Below are positions 28,089-37,418 of a stretch of 64,000 bases of DNA, one piece after another. The position numbers and the translations under genes are program-made. The stretch comes from Arcanobacterium ihumii. Its GTDB lineage: Bacteria > Actinomycetota > Actinomycetes > Actinomycetales > Actinomycetaceae. The stretch lies in NCBI RefSeq assembly GCF_900604515.1, contig NZ_UWOS01000001.1, positions 124,001 through 188,000 on the forward strand, written 5' to 3'. The notes beneath the pieces were generated by a model. That model saw only the letters and a list, made by a program, of their open reading frames with translations. It did not search any database and was not told the origin of the DNA. Numbering within the stretch: position 1 is the stretch's first letter; every line of letters begins with the position of its first letter.

Positions 28089-31016
28089 CTATTGCCGTAC
28101 CCCCTTCCATTTATGGACGACAATAATCCCCATGCCTGCACTAAGGAACAAAATTACCAATGCCGGAGCAAGACCGAGGTTTGATCCAGTATTTGCTAAC
28201 TCTGAAACCTTGAGGTTCATTCGCGTGGTTTGTGCATTCACTTCATCGCTAAGCACAGGCGTTGGAGGCACAATTTTGCTTCCTGCACCTGGAGTCACAT
28301 TCGACACTGCTTCTCGGGCATCTGTTCCATAAACATCGACGTAGAGCATAAGCTCAGTCAACGACGCAAATGTATCAACCTGGTTACCGTATGTAGACAA
28401 TATTCTTATGCGGACGAAGGTTGAATCTGAGTCCACCGTCTCTACTAGCTTATTTGAAGGCGTATTTTCCAATGTGGTGGATCCTGCCAGGCTCAGTACA
28501 CCAATGTTACGCACAAAAGCCGTTCTCTCTAAGGTAGGGCGTAAAGGAGCATCAAGGTTTCCTACTGGAGAGACCTCTGGTTTTTTATCAAGAACAACTG
28601 CTACTTCGCCGCCAGCATTAGGAGCTTCACCGCTACCAACCTTAACTAAATCACTTTCGTTAGTGCCCATGTACACTTCGTATTTTCCGATACGTCCATT
28701 TGGAGCATCGCTTCGGTTAAAGAAGCTAAGGGTTCGCACTTCGGATATCTTTTTTGGAATCGTCAAATCAATATCCAGTGGAAGCTTGATCTTATCCGCC
28801 CATGGAGTGTGCCACATTGTTGCTTGGTTGCCGTCGAAAACATTCATAAATGCCCCGTTTTCGTTCACCAGTTCCTCAGGTAATGGCGTCTTCAAAGTTG
28901 GACGAATCGGGGCAACCCCTTTTTCATCGCGATAGAGGCGAACCTCTACTTCGGCTTTGAGCTGCATCGACCGAGTTCCTGCTTTCACAGTGACAGGGAT
29001 CGAGGTCTTGCCCGGGTTCGCTTTCCCGCTCACAGTAATAGGCAGTTTGACTGTAGTTGTTACTCCAGCCCCGAGCGAAATAGGGGCAATGCTTGAAGCA
29101 GCCCATCCTTGTGGTAGTTCTGGAATGATCTTCAGACCATCAACTGCGCTTCCAAGGTTTGTAAGCTTCAAAGTGATTTCAGCATTCCCACGATGAACCA
29201 CGTTCATCGGTGACTCAGCCTTAACAGCAAGCGCCCCTAACCACTCCAAAGAAACCTGCATGTACTTGATTTGGTAATCGGTCACAGGTGCTGTTCCATC
29301 ATGCGGTTCATAAAGAATACCGTATGTACCTGGTGTAGGGAGTGGCGTGATGGTCGAATAATCCATACGATTTGGCTCAAACATCTTGGATGCGCTCCAC
29401 GTTTTGCCATCGTCATAACTGATTCGAAGCGTACCTTTCTCACGCGTCGTCTTCGACGCCGCGTTAGTGAACAACAAGATCTTTGCCTGGTCTGACCCCT
29501 CCGGAGCGTTCGGATATGCACGCGTGATGGCACCGTTGTTGTTTGGATCAATCAGCGTCTGATCAGCGTGGAAGTCCGTATAGGTTTTTCCGCCGTCTCG
29601 TGAAATACCGATCTTACGAGCATGGGTAGATCCGTCAGATGAACGGGAGTTAAGCATAACCGAGCCATCGGAGAGCTCAACCACCTTGTTTTCATCCATA
29701 TCTGTTCCAAATGGAATTCCACTGTGCCATGTAACGCCATGATCATCAGAGAACACCGAAACCGCTTGGTTTCGACCTTCCTTACGCACCGTGTACTGCT
29801 GAATTAGACGGCCTTTATGCGCGCCATACTTCAGCTGGATACCTTCACCAGAAGCAGCAAACCGGCTTGAAATAGCTAGATCGTTCGTAATTTCTTTGGT
29901 GATGACGCGCGGCTGCGTCCAAGTTTCGCCGTTATCCTTCGACATCATGGTGGCAGCGTGGAGCACCTTGCGGTTTGTTTCCTCCACTCCTGTTTGTGAA
30001 TACGCAAAGCCGGTATCAAAGCTCTTTACAAAGAACATATGAATCGTATTGGTTTCACGATCAACTACATAGGAGGGATCCGAGTACCCATAGAAATTAG
30101 ATCCACCCGATTTTCCAGCTGCAATGGTATTAATTGCGCTCCAAGACTTTCCTCCATCTTTGGAAATTCTTTGCAGAATTGAGTTGGACTGAGGTGCATC
30201 ACCACAGTTTCCTGGACGCCCATCCCACGCCGCCAAAATCCATCCATTTGGCGCAGTGGTAAGAGCGGGAATGCGGTGGCAGTTAAAGCCGGCGGAATAA
30301 GCAGTTGCTAGTACCACTGGTTCACCGTCAGCTCGGTTCGTAAAAATCGTTGCTGGATCAACCAGCTTTGGGCGATCGCCCACAACTACTGAAACTATTG
30401 GCGAGTCCGCGACGATCCTATCTTGGAGAACCTGAGTGCCCTCTCTATCTTTGGTAGCTTTCCAAACGGTATGAGGCGCAAAGAATCCCGTTTTTAGATC
30501 TTCCTCAGTGACTCGATGTTGAGCAAATGGGCATGTTTTCGAATCGTTTGGATTCAAACTTCCCCATCGGCAATTCTTCGTATCGCCAACGAGCACATTG
30601 TTGAGATTTGATTCCGCCGGGTAAGCAGTAAACGTAACATTCGAAACATTCACATACTTCACCGTAAACGTGAGCAGATCACCAACGTAGACTTTATCCC
30701 CCAAAGTATCAGTACGTTTAAGTTCAACCTGCAAAAAGTTTTGCCCCGTAGCCTTAGGTGCCACGAGTGGCTGCGTTTCAGACGTACCCACAGGCTGTGG
30801 TACCGCAGGCGAAACTGTTGCGACGGCGTCGGAACTCGGACTAATTTCTTCGGCGTTTGCTACGGTTGCCGGTGCTAACACCAGTCCCAGAGCAGCCGCT
30901 AACGCTACAAGAGCGTTGGCTTTTGGACGCAAAACACTCCACTTTTCCGCCTTAGTGAAACAAGCTTCATCCTTGAAGCTAAACAGAATTCGCATGTGTC
31001 CCCCTTGATTCAGCAA
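28089..31016 (-). CDS. nanH: Secreted, sortase-anchored sialidase
   Basis: A 975-aa exo-sialidase. A signal peptide is predicted at the start, with its hydrophobic stretch about residues 33-53 and cleavage near ANA-EE. A beta-rich domain covers about 90-215. The catalytic propeller begins with the HRIP motif (residues 247-250), and Asp boxes lie near 286, 360, 423, 472 and 533. A NEW3-like beta domain spans about 600-695, then a lectin-like region. LANTG at 940-944, a membrane span and a basic tail form a cell-wall sorting signal. It releases terminal sialic acid from host glycans at the cell surface. ATG 30995 is an alternative start. It has its own unit, divergent from arcB. Confidence 0.93.
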   Translation of the reverse strand: MLNQGGHMRILFSFKDEACFTKAEKWSVLRPKANALVALAAALGLVLAPATVANAEEISPSSDAVATVSPAVPQPVGTSETQPLVAPKATGQNFLQVELKRTDTLGDKVYVGDLLTFTVKYVNVSNVTFTAYPAESNLNNVLVGDTKNCRWGSLNPNDSKTCPFAQHRVTEEDLKTGFFAPHTVWKATKDREGTQVLQDRIVADSPIVSVVVGDRPKLVDPATIFTNRADGEPVVLATAYSAGFNCHRIPALTTAPNGWILAAWDGRPGNCGDAPQSNSILQRISKDGGKSWSAINTIAAGKSGGSNFYGYSDPSYVVDRETNTIHMFFVKSFDTGFAYSQTGVEETNRKVLHAATMMSKDNGETWTQPRVITKEITNDLAISSRFAASGEGIQLKYGAHKGRLIQQYTVRKEGRNQAVSVFSDDHGVTWHSGIPFGTDMDENKVVELSDGSVMLNSRSSDGSTHARKIGISRDGGKTYTDFHADQTLIDPNNNGAITRAYPNAPEGSDQAKILLFTNAASKTTREKGTLRISYDDGKTWSASKMFEPNRMDYSTITPLPTPGTYGILYEPHDGTAPVTDYQIKYMQVSLEWLGALAVKAESPMNVVHRGNAEITLKLTNLGSAVDGLKIIPELPQGWAASSIAPISLGAGVTTTVKLPITVSGKANPGKTSIPVTVKAGTRSMQLKAEVEVRLYRDEKGVAPIRPTLKTPLPEELVNENGAFMNVFDGNQATMWHTPWADKIKLPLDIDLTIPKKISEVRTLSFFNRSDAPNGRIGKYEVYMGTNESDLVKVGSGEAPNAGGEVAVVLDKKPEVSPVGNLDAPLRPTLERTAFVRNIGVLSLAGSTTLENTPSNKLVETVDSDSTFVRIRILSTYGNQVDTFASLTELMLYVDVYGTDAREAVSNVTPGAGSKIVPPTPVLSDEVNAQTTRMNLKVSELANTGSNLGLAPALVILFLSAGMGIIVVHKWKGVRQ

Positions 31017-31111
31017 AATTCTTATTTACCAAGATACTAAAAAATTGTCAGACATCAGATCATTTTCAGAAAATTGATGAGAGTAATTTTCAACCAGTTC
31101 AGCAAGCATCG

Positions 31112-31163
31112 GGTTTATTGAGGTTTAGACAAGGTTTAGATCATTATCGGAAGCAACTAAACC
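31112..31163. promoter_or_regulatory. Phased GGTTTA repeats between nanH and arcB
   Basis: GGTTTA occurs in direct orientation at 31112, 31122 and 31133, one helical turn apart, the last two inside AGGTTTAGA (31121-31129, 31132-31140). An inverted copy TAAACC is at 31158-31163. This looks like an activator or repressor site. The 305-base gap 31017-31321 holds no gene apart from this and the dyad at 31282. Confidence 0.4.
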
Positions 31164-31281
31164 TGTATTCATCCCCCATTCCTCCCCCATTTACCCTTGC
31201 CTAAGTCTTTTACTCGATTTTGTAATTAATCAACAAGTTACAAACACCTTGTTACTCAACTTCTACGTTGATCACAAAAGC

Positions 31282-31303
31282 TGGTCTACAAGGCTGTAGA
31301 CCA
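31282..31303 (+). promoter_or_regulatory. Dyad just before the arcB ribosome binding site
   Basis: Perfect 9-base arms TGGTCTACA and TGTAGACCA are separated by AGGC and end 5 bases before the AGAAAGG ribosome binding site. It could be an operator or a 5' mRNA hairpin. Confidence 0.4.
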
Positions 31304-31321
31304 CGGCAGAAAGGCATAGTC

Positions 31322-32317
31322 ATGGCATTGAACCTTCGCGGACGTAGCTTCCTCAAGCTCCTTGATTTCACCCCTGAAGAGATCCGTTATTTACTCGATC
31401 TATCTAAAGAATTCAAGAAGATGAAGCTCAGCGGAACTCCACATCGTTACCTTGAAGGAAAGAACATCGTTTTACTCTTTGAAAAGACATCCACTCGCAC
31501 TCGTTGCTCTTTCGAAGTTGCAGGAATGGACCTAGGATGCGGCGTTACCTACCTCGATCCTGGCTCATCCCAGATGGGAAAGAAAGAATCAATCGAAGAC
31601 ACCGCTCGGGTATTGGGGCGTATGTACGACGGCATCGAATACCGTGGTTTTTCGCAACAGATCGTGGAGGAGATCGCGGAAAAGTCTGGAGTGCCTGTTT
31701 GGAATGGTCTCACTGACGATTTCCATCCCACCCAGATGCTTGCCGATGTGCTAACTATCGAAGAAAACTTCCCAACTGGACTTAACCACCAAAAGTTCGT
31801 TTTTATGGGCGATGCACGCAATAACGTTGCTAATTCTTTGATGGTCGTGAGTGCGAAGCTTGGTCTACACTTCGTAGGATGTTGCCCCAAGGATCTAAAG
31901 CCTAAGGCCGAGTTGATTGAAACTTGCAAAGAACTAGCTGCGCAATCAGGCGGTTCAATCAATTTCACCGAAAACCCCAATGAAGCCGCCAAAGACGCTG
32001 ACGTAATCTACACCGATATTTGGGTTTCAATGGGCGAACCAGACGATATTTGGGAAAAGCGCATCAAGGAACTCGAACCATACCGCGTTACCAAGGAGCT
32101 AATGGCCAAGGCAAATAAAGAAGCGATCTTCATGCACTGCCTACCTTCGTTCCACGATACCCAGACCGCAGTCGGTGCCGATATCGCAAAGAAGTTTGGC
32201 GTCACCGAGATGGAAGTAGAAGACGCAGTCTTCGAATCCGATCAATCGCGCGTTTTCCAAGAGGCGGAAAACCGCATGCACACGATTAAAGCCGTTATCT
32301 ACGCAACCTTGGCATAG
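31322..32317 (+). CDS. arcB: Ornithine carbamoyltransferase, probably catabolic
   Basis: A 331-aa enzyme. [15 protein letters not shown] binds carbamoyl phosphate, [11 protein letters not shown] is the second signature, and HCLPSFHD carries the catalytic Cys. ATG 31322 with AGAAAGG upstream is used. The longer frame from TTG 31268 would read through the dyad. Since arcC and an arcD-like gene follow, it probably works in the catabolic direction, citrulline and phosphate to ornithine and carbamoyl phosphate. No arginine deiminase gene lies in this window. Confidence 0.93.
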   Translation: MALNLRGRSFLKLLDFTPEEIRYLLDLSKEFKKMKLSGTPHRYLEGKNIVLLFEKTSTRTRCSFEVAGMDLGCGVTYLDPGSSQMGKKESIEDTARVLGRMYDGIEYRGFSQQIVEEIAEKSGVPVWNGLTDDFHPTQMLADVLTIEENFPTGLNHQKFVFMGDARNNVANSLMVVSAKLGLHFVGCCPKDLKPKAELIETCKELAAQSGGSINFTENPNEAAKDADVIYTDIWVSMGEPDDIWEKRIKELEPYRVTKELMAKANKEAIFMHCLPSFHDTQTAVGADIAKKFGVTEMEVEDAVFESDQSRVFQEAENRMHTIKAVIYATLA

Positions 32318-32319
32318 AG

Positions 32320-32359
32320 AGTCGGGGCCTGCGCAGGCTTATTCGCGCAGGCCCCGACT
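32320..32359 (+). terminator. Hairpin between arcB and arcC
   Basis: A perfect 15-base stem (32320-32334 and 32345-32359) starts 3 bases after the arcB stop and is followed by TTATTACTT. It may stop part of the transcripts, so that arcB is made in excess over arcC, or protect the arcB mRNA end. Confidence 0.7.
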
Positions 32360-32397
32360 TATTACTTGTACTGCATACATATTCGAAAGTAGAAATC

Positions 32398-33348
32398 ATG
32401 AACCAAACAATCGTCGTTGCGCTCGGCGGCAACGCACTTGGAAAGAGTCCACAAGAGCAACTCTCATTGATTAAAAACACTGCGAAATCGATCGTCGACC
32501 TAGTAGAAGAAGGCAACAAAGTAGTTGTCACTCATGGGAATGGTCCACAAGTAGGAATGATTAAGGTTGCAACGGATACCTCGGCAACTCACGGTGGAGG
32601 TACTCCGTCAATTCCGTTCGCTGAGTGCGGTGCTATGTCCCAAGGATACATCGGCTATCATCTTCAACAGGCAATCGACTTTGAGCTCAAGGAGCGCGGC
32701 CGCGAAGGACAAGCCGTTTCAATCGTGACGCAAACGCTTGTAGACGCAAATGACGCCGCATTCAAAGATCCAACCAAACCTGTTGGGGCATTCTTTACCG
32801 AAGAAGAAGCGAAGAAGCTCCGTGCAGAAAGCGGCGATATTTACGTTGAAGACGCCGGACGTGGTTTCCGTCGCGTAGTCGCTTCACCCGCTCCTATTGC
32901 AATCGTCGAATCTCCCGTAGTAAGCACCCTCGTTGATCAAGGATTCACAGTTATCGCTTCAGGAGGCGGTGGCGTTCCCGTTATTAAGACGGGAAGTGAG
33001 CTTCATGGCGTCGATGCTGTAATCGACAAGGATCGCACCGCAGCCCTCATGGCTACCGAGTTAAATGCAGATCTCCTCTTAATTTTGACAGCGGTTGACG
33101 AAGTCTACGTCGGCTATAACACGCCCAAACAACGCGCACTTTCACAGATGGACGAAGCTGAGGCTCGTGCGCTAATCAATGCAGGTGAATTCGCCCGCGG
33201 ATCTATGTTGCCAAAGGTCGATGCATGCTTGGAGTTTGTATCTGGACACCCCGGAAAGAAGGCGGTAATCACATCATTGATCCGCGCTAAAGACGGTGTA
33301 AGAGGCAAAGCTGGAACCGCTATCATTGCTGGTGCAAACGGAAAGTGA
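32398..33348 (+). CDS. arcC: Carbamate kinase
   Basis: A 316-aa amino-acid kinase fold protein with VVALGGNALG at the start, VTHGNGPQVG, the GGGGVPV loop and VIDKDRTAALMA. It makes ATP from carbamoyl phosphate and ADP, completing substrate-level ATP gain after ArcB. ATG 32398 follows a short gap with the hairpin. Its stop overlaps the next gene's possible GTG start. Confidence 0.96.
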   Translation: MNQTIVVALGGNALGKSPQEQLSLIKNTAKSIVDLVEEGNKVVVTHGNGPQVGMIKVATDTSATHGGGTPSIPFAECGAMSQGYIGYHLQQAIDFELKERGREGQAVSIVTQTLVDANDAAFKDPTKPVGAFFTEEEAKKLRAESGDIYVEDAGRGFRRVVASPAPIAIVESPVVSTLVDQGFTVIASGGGGVPVIKTGSELHGVDAVIDKDRTAALMATELNADLLLILTAVDEVYVGYNTPKQRALSQMDEAEARALINAGEFARGSMLPKVDACLEFVSGHPGKKAVITSLIRAKDGVRGKAGTAIIAGANGK

Positions 33349-34949
33349 GCAGATCAATGAGCCAATCCAACGTCGTCGTAACGGAGGAAGCTGAGGCAAA
33401 TAGACCTCCTACGGCGAAGAAGAAGAGACGTGGTTTTCGCGTCCCAAGCGCATTTACTATCCTGTTTGTTTTGACGATCGTGGCTGTAGCTGCAACGTGG
33501 TTTGTACCTGCAGGCCAATACTCAAAACTCGAATACAACGCTCAGACCTCGCAGTTTACAGTAACTGAACCCGATGGAACCAAAGACAAGGTCGAGGCTA
33601 CACAAAAAGAGCTCGACCGACTTGGTGTCAAGATTGATCTTGACCAATTCACCAACGGCGCAATTTCTAAGCCAATTTCAATCCCAGGCACCTACGAGAA
33701 TCTAGAATCAAACCCTGCCGGCGTCGAGCAAGTTCCCAATGCCATGGTACGCGGAACGATGGAAGCTGTAGATATTATGGTTTTCATTTTTGTTCTGGGT
33801 GGATTGATTGGTGTAGTCCGTGCTTCTGGAGCTTTTGAATCAGGATTGATGGGTCTGACGAAGAAAACCAAGGGGCATGAATTCGTATTGGTCTTTGCCA
33901 TGAGTATCTTCATGGTTGTGGGCGGAAGTTTGTGCGGCTTGGAAGAAGAAGCCGTTGCCTTCTATCCGATCATGTGTCCAATTTTCGTGGCGCTGGGTTA
34001 TGATGCCATTATTTCAGTTGGCGCAATCTTCCTCGCTGGTTCGATGGGAACTACGTTCTCTACGATCAACCCATTTTCAGTTGTTATCGCATCTAACGCG
34101 GCAGGTACCTCCTTTACAGAAGGTATCTGGTGGCGCGTAGGCGGCTGTATAGTCGGTGCCGCCGTCGTAATCGGATACATGTACTGGTATGCAAAGAAGA
34201 TTAAGAAGGATCCAACGGCGTCCTACACCTATGAAGACCACGAGGAATTCGTTGCTCGCTGGGGAATGAATCACGACGGCGAAGTTGCAGCTTTCGATCT
34301 AAAGAAGAAAGTTATCCTTTTGCTCTTCTTCATTGCGTTCCCACTCATGGTGTGGGGAGTAATGGCTAAGGGATGGTACTTCCCCACCATGGCTTCCTCT
34401 TTCCTCACGATTTCCGTTATCGTCATGGTTCTAGCCGCAACCGGGAAAGACAGGCTCACTGAAAAGCAGCTCGTGGATGCTTTTGCGGAGGGCGCTTCAT
34501 CGCTGGTAGCCGTTTCTTTGATCATCGGTCTAGCGCGTGGAATCAACCTAGTACTCAATGAGGGACTGATCTCGGATACGATGCTGAATTCGGCAACGAG
34601 CTTGGTTAAAGGAATGAACGGACCTATCTTCATACTGATGATGCTCGTGATTTTCTTCTTCCTAGGATTCGTTGTGCCGTCATCTTCCGGACTTGCCGTA
34701 CTCTCGATGCCGATTATGGCGCCTTTAGCAGATTCAGTTGGCATTCCTCGCTGGATAATCGTCTGTGCTTACCAGTGGGGGCAGTACGCAATGCTATTCC
34801 TTGCACCAACCGGCTTAGTTATGGCTACGCTGCAAATGCTCAATATGAAGTATTCACACTGGTTGCGTTTTGTGTGGCCAATGGTCGTGTTCGTATTGGT
34901 CTTTGGAGGCGGACTCCTAGTAGCTCAGACCCTTATCTATGGTCAGTAA
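33345..34949 (+). CDS. YfcC/ArcD-like membrane transporter
   Basis: A 534-aa polytopic membrane protein of the YfcC (DcuC/ArsB-related) family. A basic N terminus (KKKRRGF) is followed by a first span, a loop of about 70 residues, then paired membrane domains with the SGAFESGLMGL, GTTFSTINPFS and FLGFVVPSSSGLAVLSMP segments. Similar genes sit in arc operons and are proposed to exchange arginine or citrulline for ornithine. Linkage to arcBC makes that the best guess, but the substrate is inferred. The start is GTG 33345 (overlapping arcC by 4 bases) or ATG 33357. Confidence 0.82.
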   Translation: MSRSMSQSNVVVTEEAEANRPPTAKKKRRGFRVPSAFTILFVLTIVAVAATWFVPAGQYSKLEYNAQTSQFTVTEPDGTKDKVEATQKELDRLGVKIDLDQFTNGAISKPISIPGTYENLESNPAGVEQVPNAMVRGTMEAVDIMVFIFVLGGLIGVVRASGAFESGLMGLTKKTKGHEFVLVFAMSIFMVVGGSLCGLEEEAVAFYPIMCPIFVALGYDAIISVGAIFLAGSMGTTFSTINPFSVVIASNAAGTSFTEGIWWRVGGCIVGAAVVIGYMYWYAKKIKKDPTASYTYEDHEEFVARWGMNHDGEVAAFDLKKKVILLLFFIAFPLMVWGVMAKGWYFPTMASSFLTISVIVMVLAATGKDRLTEKQLVDAFAEGASSLVAVSLIIGLARGINLVLNEGLISDTMLNSATSLVKGMNGPIFILMMLVIFFFLGFVVPSSSGLAVLSMPIMAPLADSVGIPRWIIVCAYQWGQYAMLFLAPTGLVMATLQMLNMKYSHWLRFVWPMVVFVLVFGGGLLVAQTLIYGQ

Positions 34950-35112
34950 CAGCATGAGGATCGAGGGGTAGCCAAGGACAAAAGGACCTGTTTTGCCTAC
35001 GGCTACCTCTCTTCCACAGCCCCTTTTAACTGCAAAAACACCCGGCGGAGTATTGTAATCCGTAAGCCACAGTATTTATGATGGAAACTACAGAATAATT
35101 CAAAGGAGAATT

Positions 35113-36078
35113 ATGGACGTTTGGCTTTACTATTACACTCTCGGTGTGCTTCTTTTGACGATTATCGCCGGCGCCATCGTTCTCTCAACCTTCATTGTTT
35201 CCCATAAACGTACATATCTCATAGGATCGTTTATTTGCTTAACGTATTTTTTCGACGTCGCTCTGGTATTTCGCACATGCGCCTATGGGTATGATTACCT
35301 CTTCGAACGTAACGGAAGTATCTATACCATCACTGGACCGATTGAATCCGTTATCTATGGGTCACTCTTAGTTGGCGGCATCTGGTTACTTTTCATGGAA
35401 TATTTAGATCTTCCAAAACCTTGGATTGGTATCCCGATAGGCGGTTTCGTCGTTGGAAGCTGTGGAACCTATTTCCTTACCAGAGATGCTCAGCTTCGCG
35501 AGTTTTGGTTCTTTACTATGCGAACCATTTGGATACTTACCCTTATCGTCTTTATCACTTGTTACTTCATCGCTAAAGCAGACAAGGTCCGAAAAATATT
35601 ATTGAGGAAACACTTTCTTTTCCTCATAGGTTTTTCGTTCCTAACCATCGGATCGCTGCTATACAACGTCTATGTAATTATTCTTTCCAATGGTTTACTT
35701 CGACTCCCCAGTGGTCATTATCTTCTCCCCGAGCGAAACCTAATCGAAAATGCCCTGGCGATCTTCAGCTTCACATACTTTGCATGGAGAGGAATTGGAA
35801 TTCTTCGCCTTCACTTTGACACTCCACCAGTGAATGTGTGCCACGATCAAACCCGTTTCATCAAAGAAGAAGCGTCAGTTTATGCCAAGCGCTACTACCT
35901 TTCACCACGCGAAGAAGAAGTATTGGTATTACTGATCCAAGGTGAAGGTAACCAGCATATTGCGAACAGTCTGTTTATTAACCAAACGACGGTGAAGGTT
36001 CATGTACACAACATTTTGAAGAAAACTGGGTTACAGAATCGCAACGAGGTTATCTCCAATTTCTGGCACACCATTTAA
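35113..36078 (+). CDS. Membrane-bound LuxR-type transcription regulator
   Basis: A 321-aa protein. Residues up to about 235 form seven or so membrane spans with short loops. Residues about 262-321 are a LuxR helix-turn-helix: YLSPREEEVLVLLIQGEGNQ in part, IANSLFINQTTVKVHVHNIL. The architecture suggests a sensor in the membrane directly tethered to the DNA-binding domain. The ribosome binding site AAAGGAG is strong. It follows the arc genes on the same strand, so it may control them, but that is only positional. Confidence 0.82.
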   Translation: MDVWLYYYTLGVLLLTIIAGAIVLSTFIVSHKRTYLIGSFICLTYFFDVALVFRTCAYGYDYLFERNGSIYTITGPIESVIYGSLLVGGIWLLFMEYLDLPKPWIGIPIGGFVVGSCGTYFLTRDAQLREFWFFTMRTIWILTLIVFITCYFIAKADKVRKILLRKHFLFLIGFSFLTIGSLLYNVYVIILSNGLLRLPSGHYLLPERNLIENALAIFSFTYFAWRGIGILRLHFDTPPVNVCHDQTRFIKEEASVYAKRYYLSPREEEVLVLLIQGEGNQHIANSLFINQTTVKVHVHNILKKTGLQNRNEVISNFWHTI

Positions 36079-36141
36079 CGAGCACGCACATTGTTGCAAC
36101 AGTGATCGGCTCATATTCAAAGAATGAAAAGTTCTGTTAGG

Positions 36142-36189
36142 AATGAAAAGGGCGACGATAGAGATCTATGAGATCAGTAATCGCCGCCC
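36142..36189 (-). terminator. Terminator of the ugp-type operon
   Basis: A 10-base stem with one mismatch (36150-36159 and 36180-36189) around a 20-base loop. On the minus strand it is followed by TTTTCATT. It lies just after the ABC ATPase gene. Confidence 0.65.
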
Positions 36190-36202
36190 ATCTGTTATTT
36201 GA

Positions 36203-37291
36203 TCACCAAAGTGCTTTTTCGGTATCCGGATCAAAGAAATATAGTTCATTTTGACGCGGACGAATCTTTATCGAATCACCTGCCTGGGGATACATATTGC
36301 GTTCAAGCAGTACACCGATACGTTCCGAACGGAATTCAACCTGAGGATCAATAGCTTGACCATATAGATACGTTTGCGAACCAAGCATTTCCACAAAATC
36401 GGTAGCGAGAATAATACCGTCTAAATCTGCGCCAACAATTTCCCATGATTCCGGGCGAACACCAAGGATAATATTGCTCTTGGCGACCGCAGAAATTGTG
36501 CGTGGCAATGGAATCACATGCGAACCAAGGTGCGCTCCCTCTTGGGTAACTGGGCATGAAAACAATGTGATACTTGGAGAGCCGATAAAACCAGCAACGA
36601 ATACATTCGCTGGTTGGGAGTATAAATTTTGTGGGGTATCAACTTGCTGCAACTTTCCATTGAGCATAACAGCGACTCGATTACCCATCGTCATAGCTTC
36701 AACTTGATCGTGAGTAACGTAAATGGTGGTTGTGGCTAAACGACGTTGTAAATTTGCAATCTCTCCTCGCATCGAAACACGCAGTTTTGCATCGAGATTA
36801 GATAGAGGCTCATCCATGCAAAAGACAGTTGGTTTTCGTACGATTGCTCTTCCCATTGCAACTCGCTGACGTTGCCCACCGGACAAAGCCGAAGGTTTAC
36901 GATCAAGCAAATCATCGAGTTCAAGCATCGATGACGCAAGACGAACTCTCTCCTCGATTTCACTTTTACCAAATTTTTGGTTTTCGAGAGCAAACGCCAT
37001 GTTCTGCCGTACAGTCATGTTCGGATAAAGTGCATAAGACTGAAACACCATCGCGATGTCTCTTTGCCGTGGACGTACGCCGGTCATGTCACGTTCACCA
37101 ATAAAAATACGACCAGTTGTTGTTGGCTCAAGACCAGCCACCATTCTTAGCGAAGTTGATTTTCCACAACCGGAAGGTCCAACAAGGACCAAGAATTCGC
37201 CGTCTCCCACCGTTAAATCAAGTGAGTCAACAGCAGGTTGAGACGCTCCATGAAAGATGCGAGTTGCTTGGTCAAATGTAACACTAGCCAC
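36203..37291 (-). CDS. ugpC: ABC transporter ATPase, UgpC/MsmK type
   Basis: A 362-aa ATPase with Walker A GPSGCGKST, signature LSGGQRQRVAMGRAIV, Walker B CMDEPLSNLD and the switch His in VTHDQVEAM. The C-terminal OB-type regulatory domain of sugar/glycerophosphate importers follows. It powers the upstream permease pair. It is separated from the binding-protein gene by 127 bases that include a hairpin. It may also serve other importers, as MsmK does. Confidence 0.92.
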   Translation of the reverse strand: MASVTFDQATRIFHGASQPAVDSLDLTVGDGEFLVLVGPSGCGKSTSLRMVAGLEPTTTGRIFIGERDMTGVRPRQRDIAMVFQSYALYPNMTVRQNMAFALENQKFGKSEIEERVRLASSMLELDDLLDRKPSALSGGQRQRVAMGRAIVRKPTVFCMDEPLSNLDAKLRVSMRGEIANLQRRLATTTIYVTHDQVEAMTMGNRVAVMLNGKLQQVDTPQNLYSQPANVFVAGFIGSPSITLFSCPVTQEGAHLGSHVIPLPRTISAVAKSNIILGVRPESWEIVGADLDGIILATDFVEMLGSQTYLYGQAIDPQVEFRSERIGVLLERNMYPQAGDSIKIRPRQNELYFFDPDTEKALW

Positions 37292-37357
37292 GTAATCGTC
37301 CTTGTGATCGTTTTAATTTTATAATTTGATTTTTGGCATCACAGCCATAAACCCTCA

Positions 37358-37402
37358 GGTGAAGCGACCCCTTGTCGTTCGATGCCCATAGGTCGCTCCA
37401 CC
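37358..37402 (-). terminator. Intercistronic hairpin between binding protein and ATPase genes
   Basis: A 12-base stem with one mismatch (37358-37369 and 37391-37402) and a 21-base loop. It has no T run, so it more likely protects the abundant upstream binding-protein mRNA or attenuates readthrough into the ATPase gene. Confidence 0.5.
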
Positions 37403-37418
37403 CAAGAATTAATATGAG

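Noticed and set aside
28408-28935. A 175-aa frame antisense to the sialidase gene
   Set aside because: It lies wholly opposite a well-supported gene, has no ribosome binding site and no recognisable motif.
31268-31321. Longer arcB start at TTG 31268
   Set aside because: It reads through the dyad and the AGAAAGG ribosome binding site of ATG 31322, and the extra residues do not match the family.
34963-35011. Hairpin after the arcD-like gene as terminator
   Set aside because: The arms pair imperfectly, the loop is long and no T run follows, so it is too weak to list as a feature.
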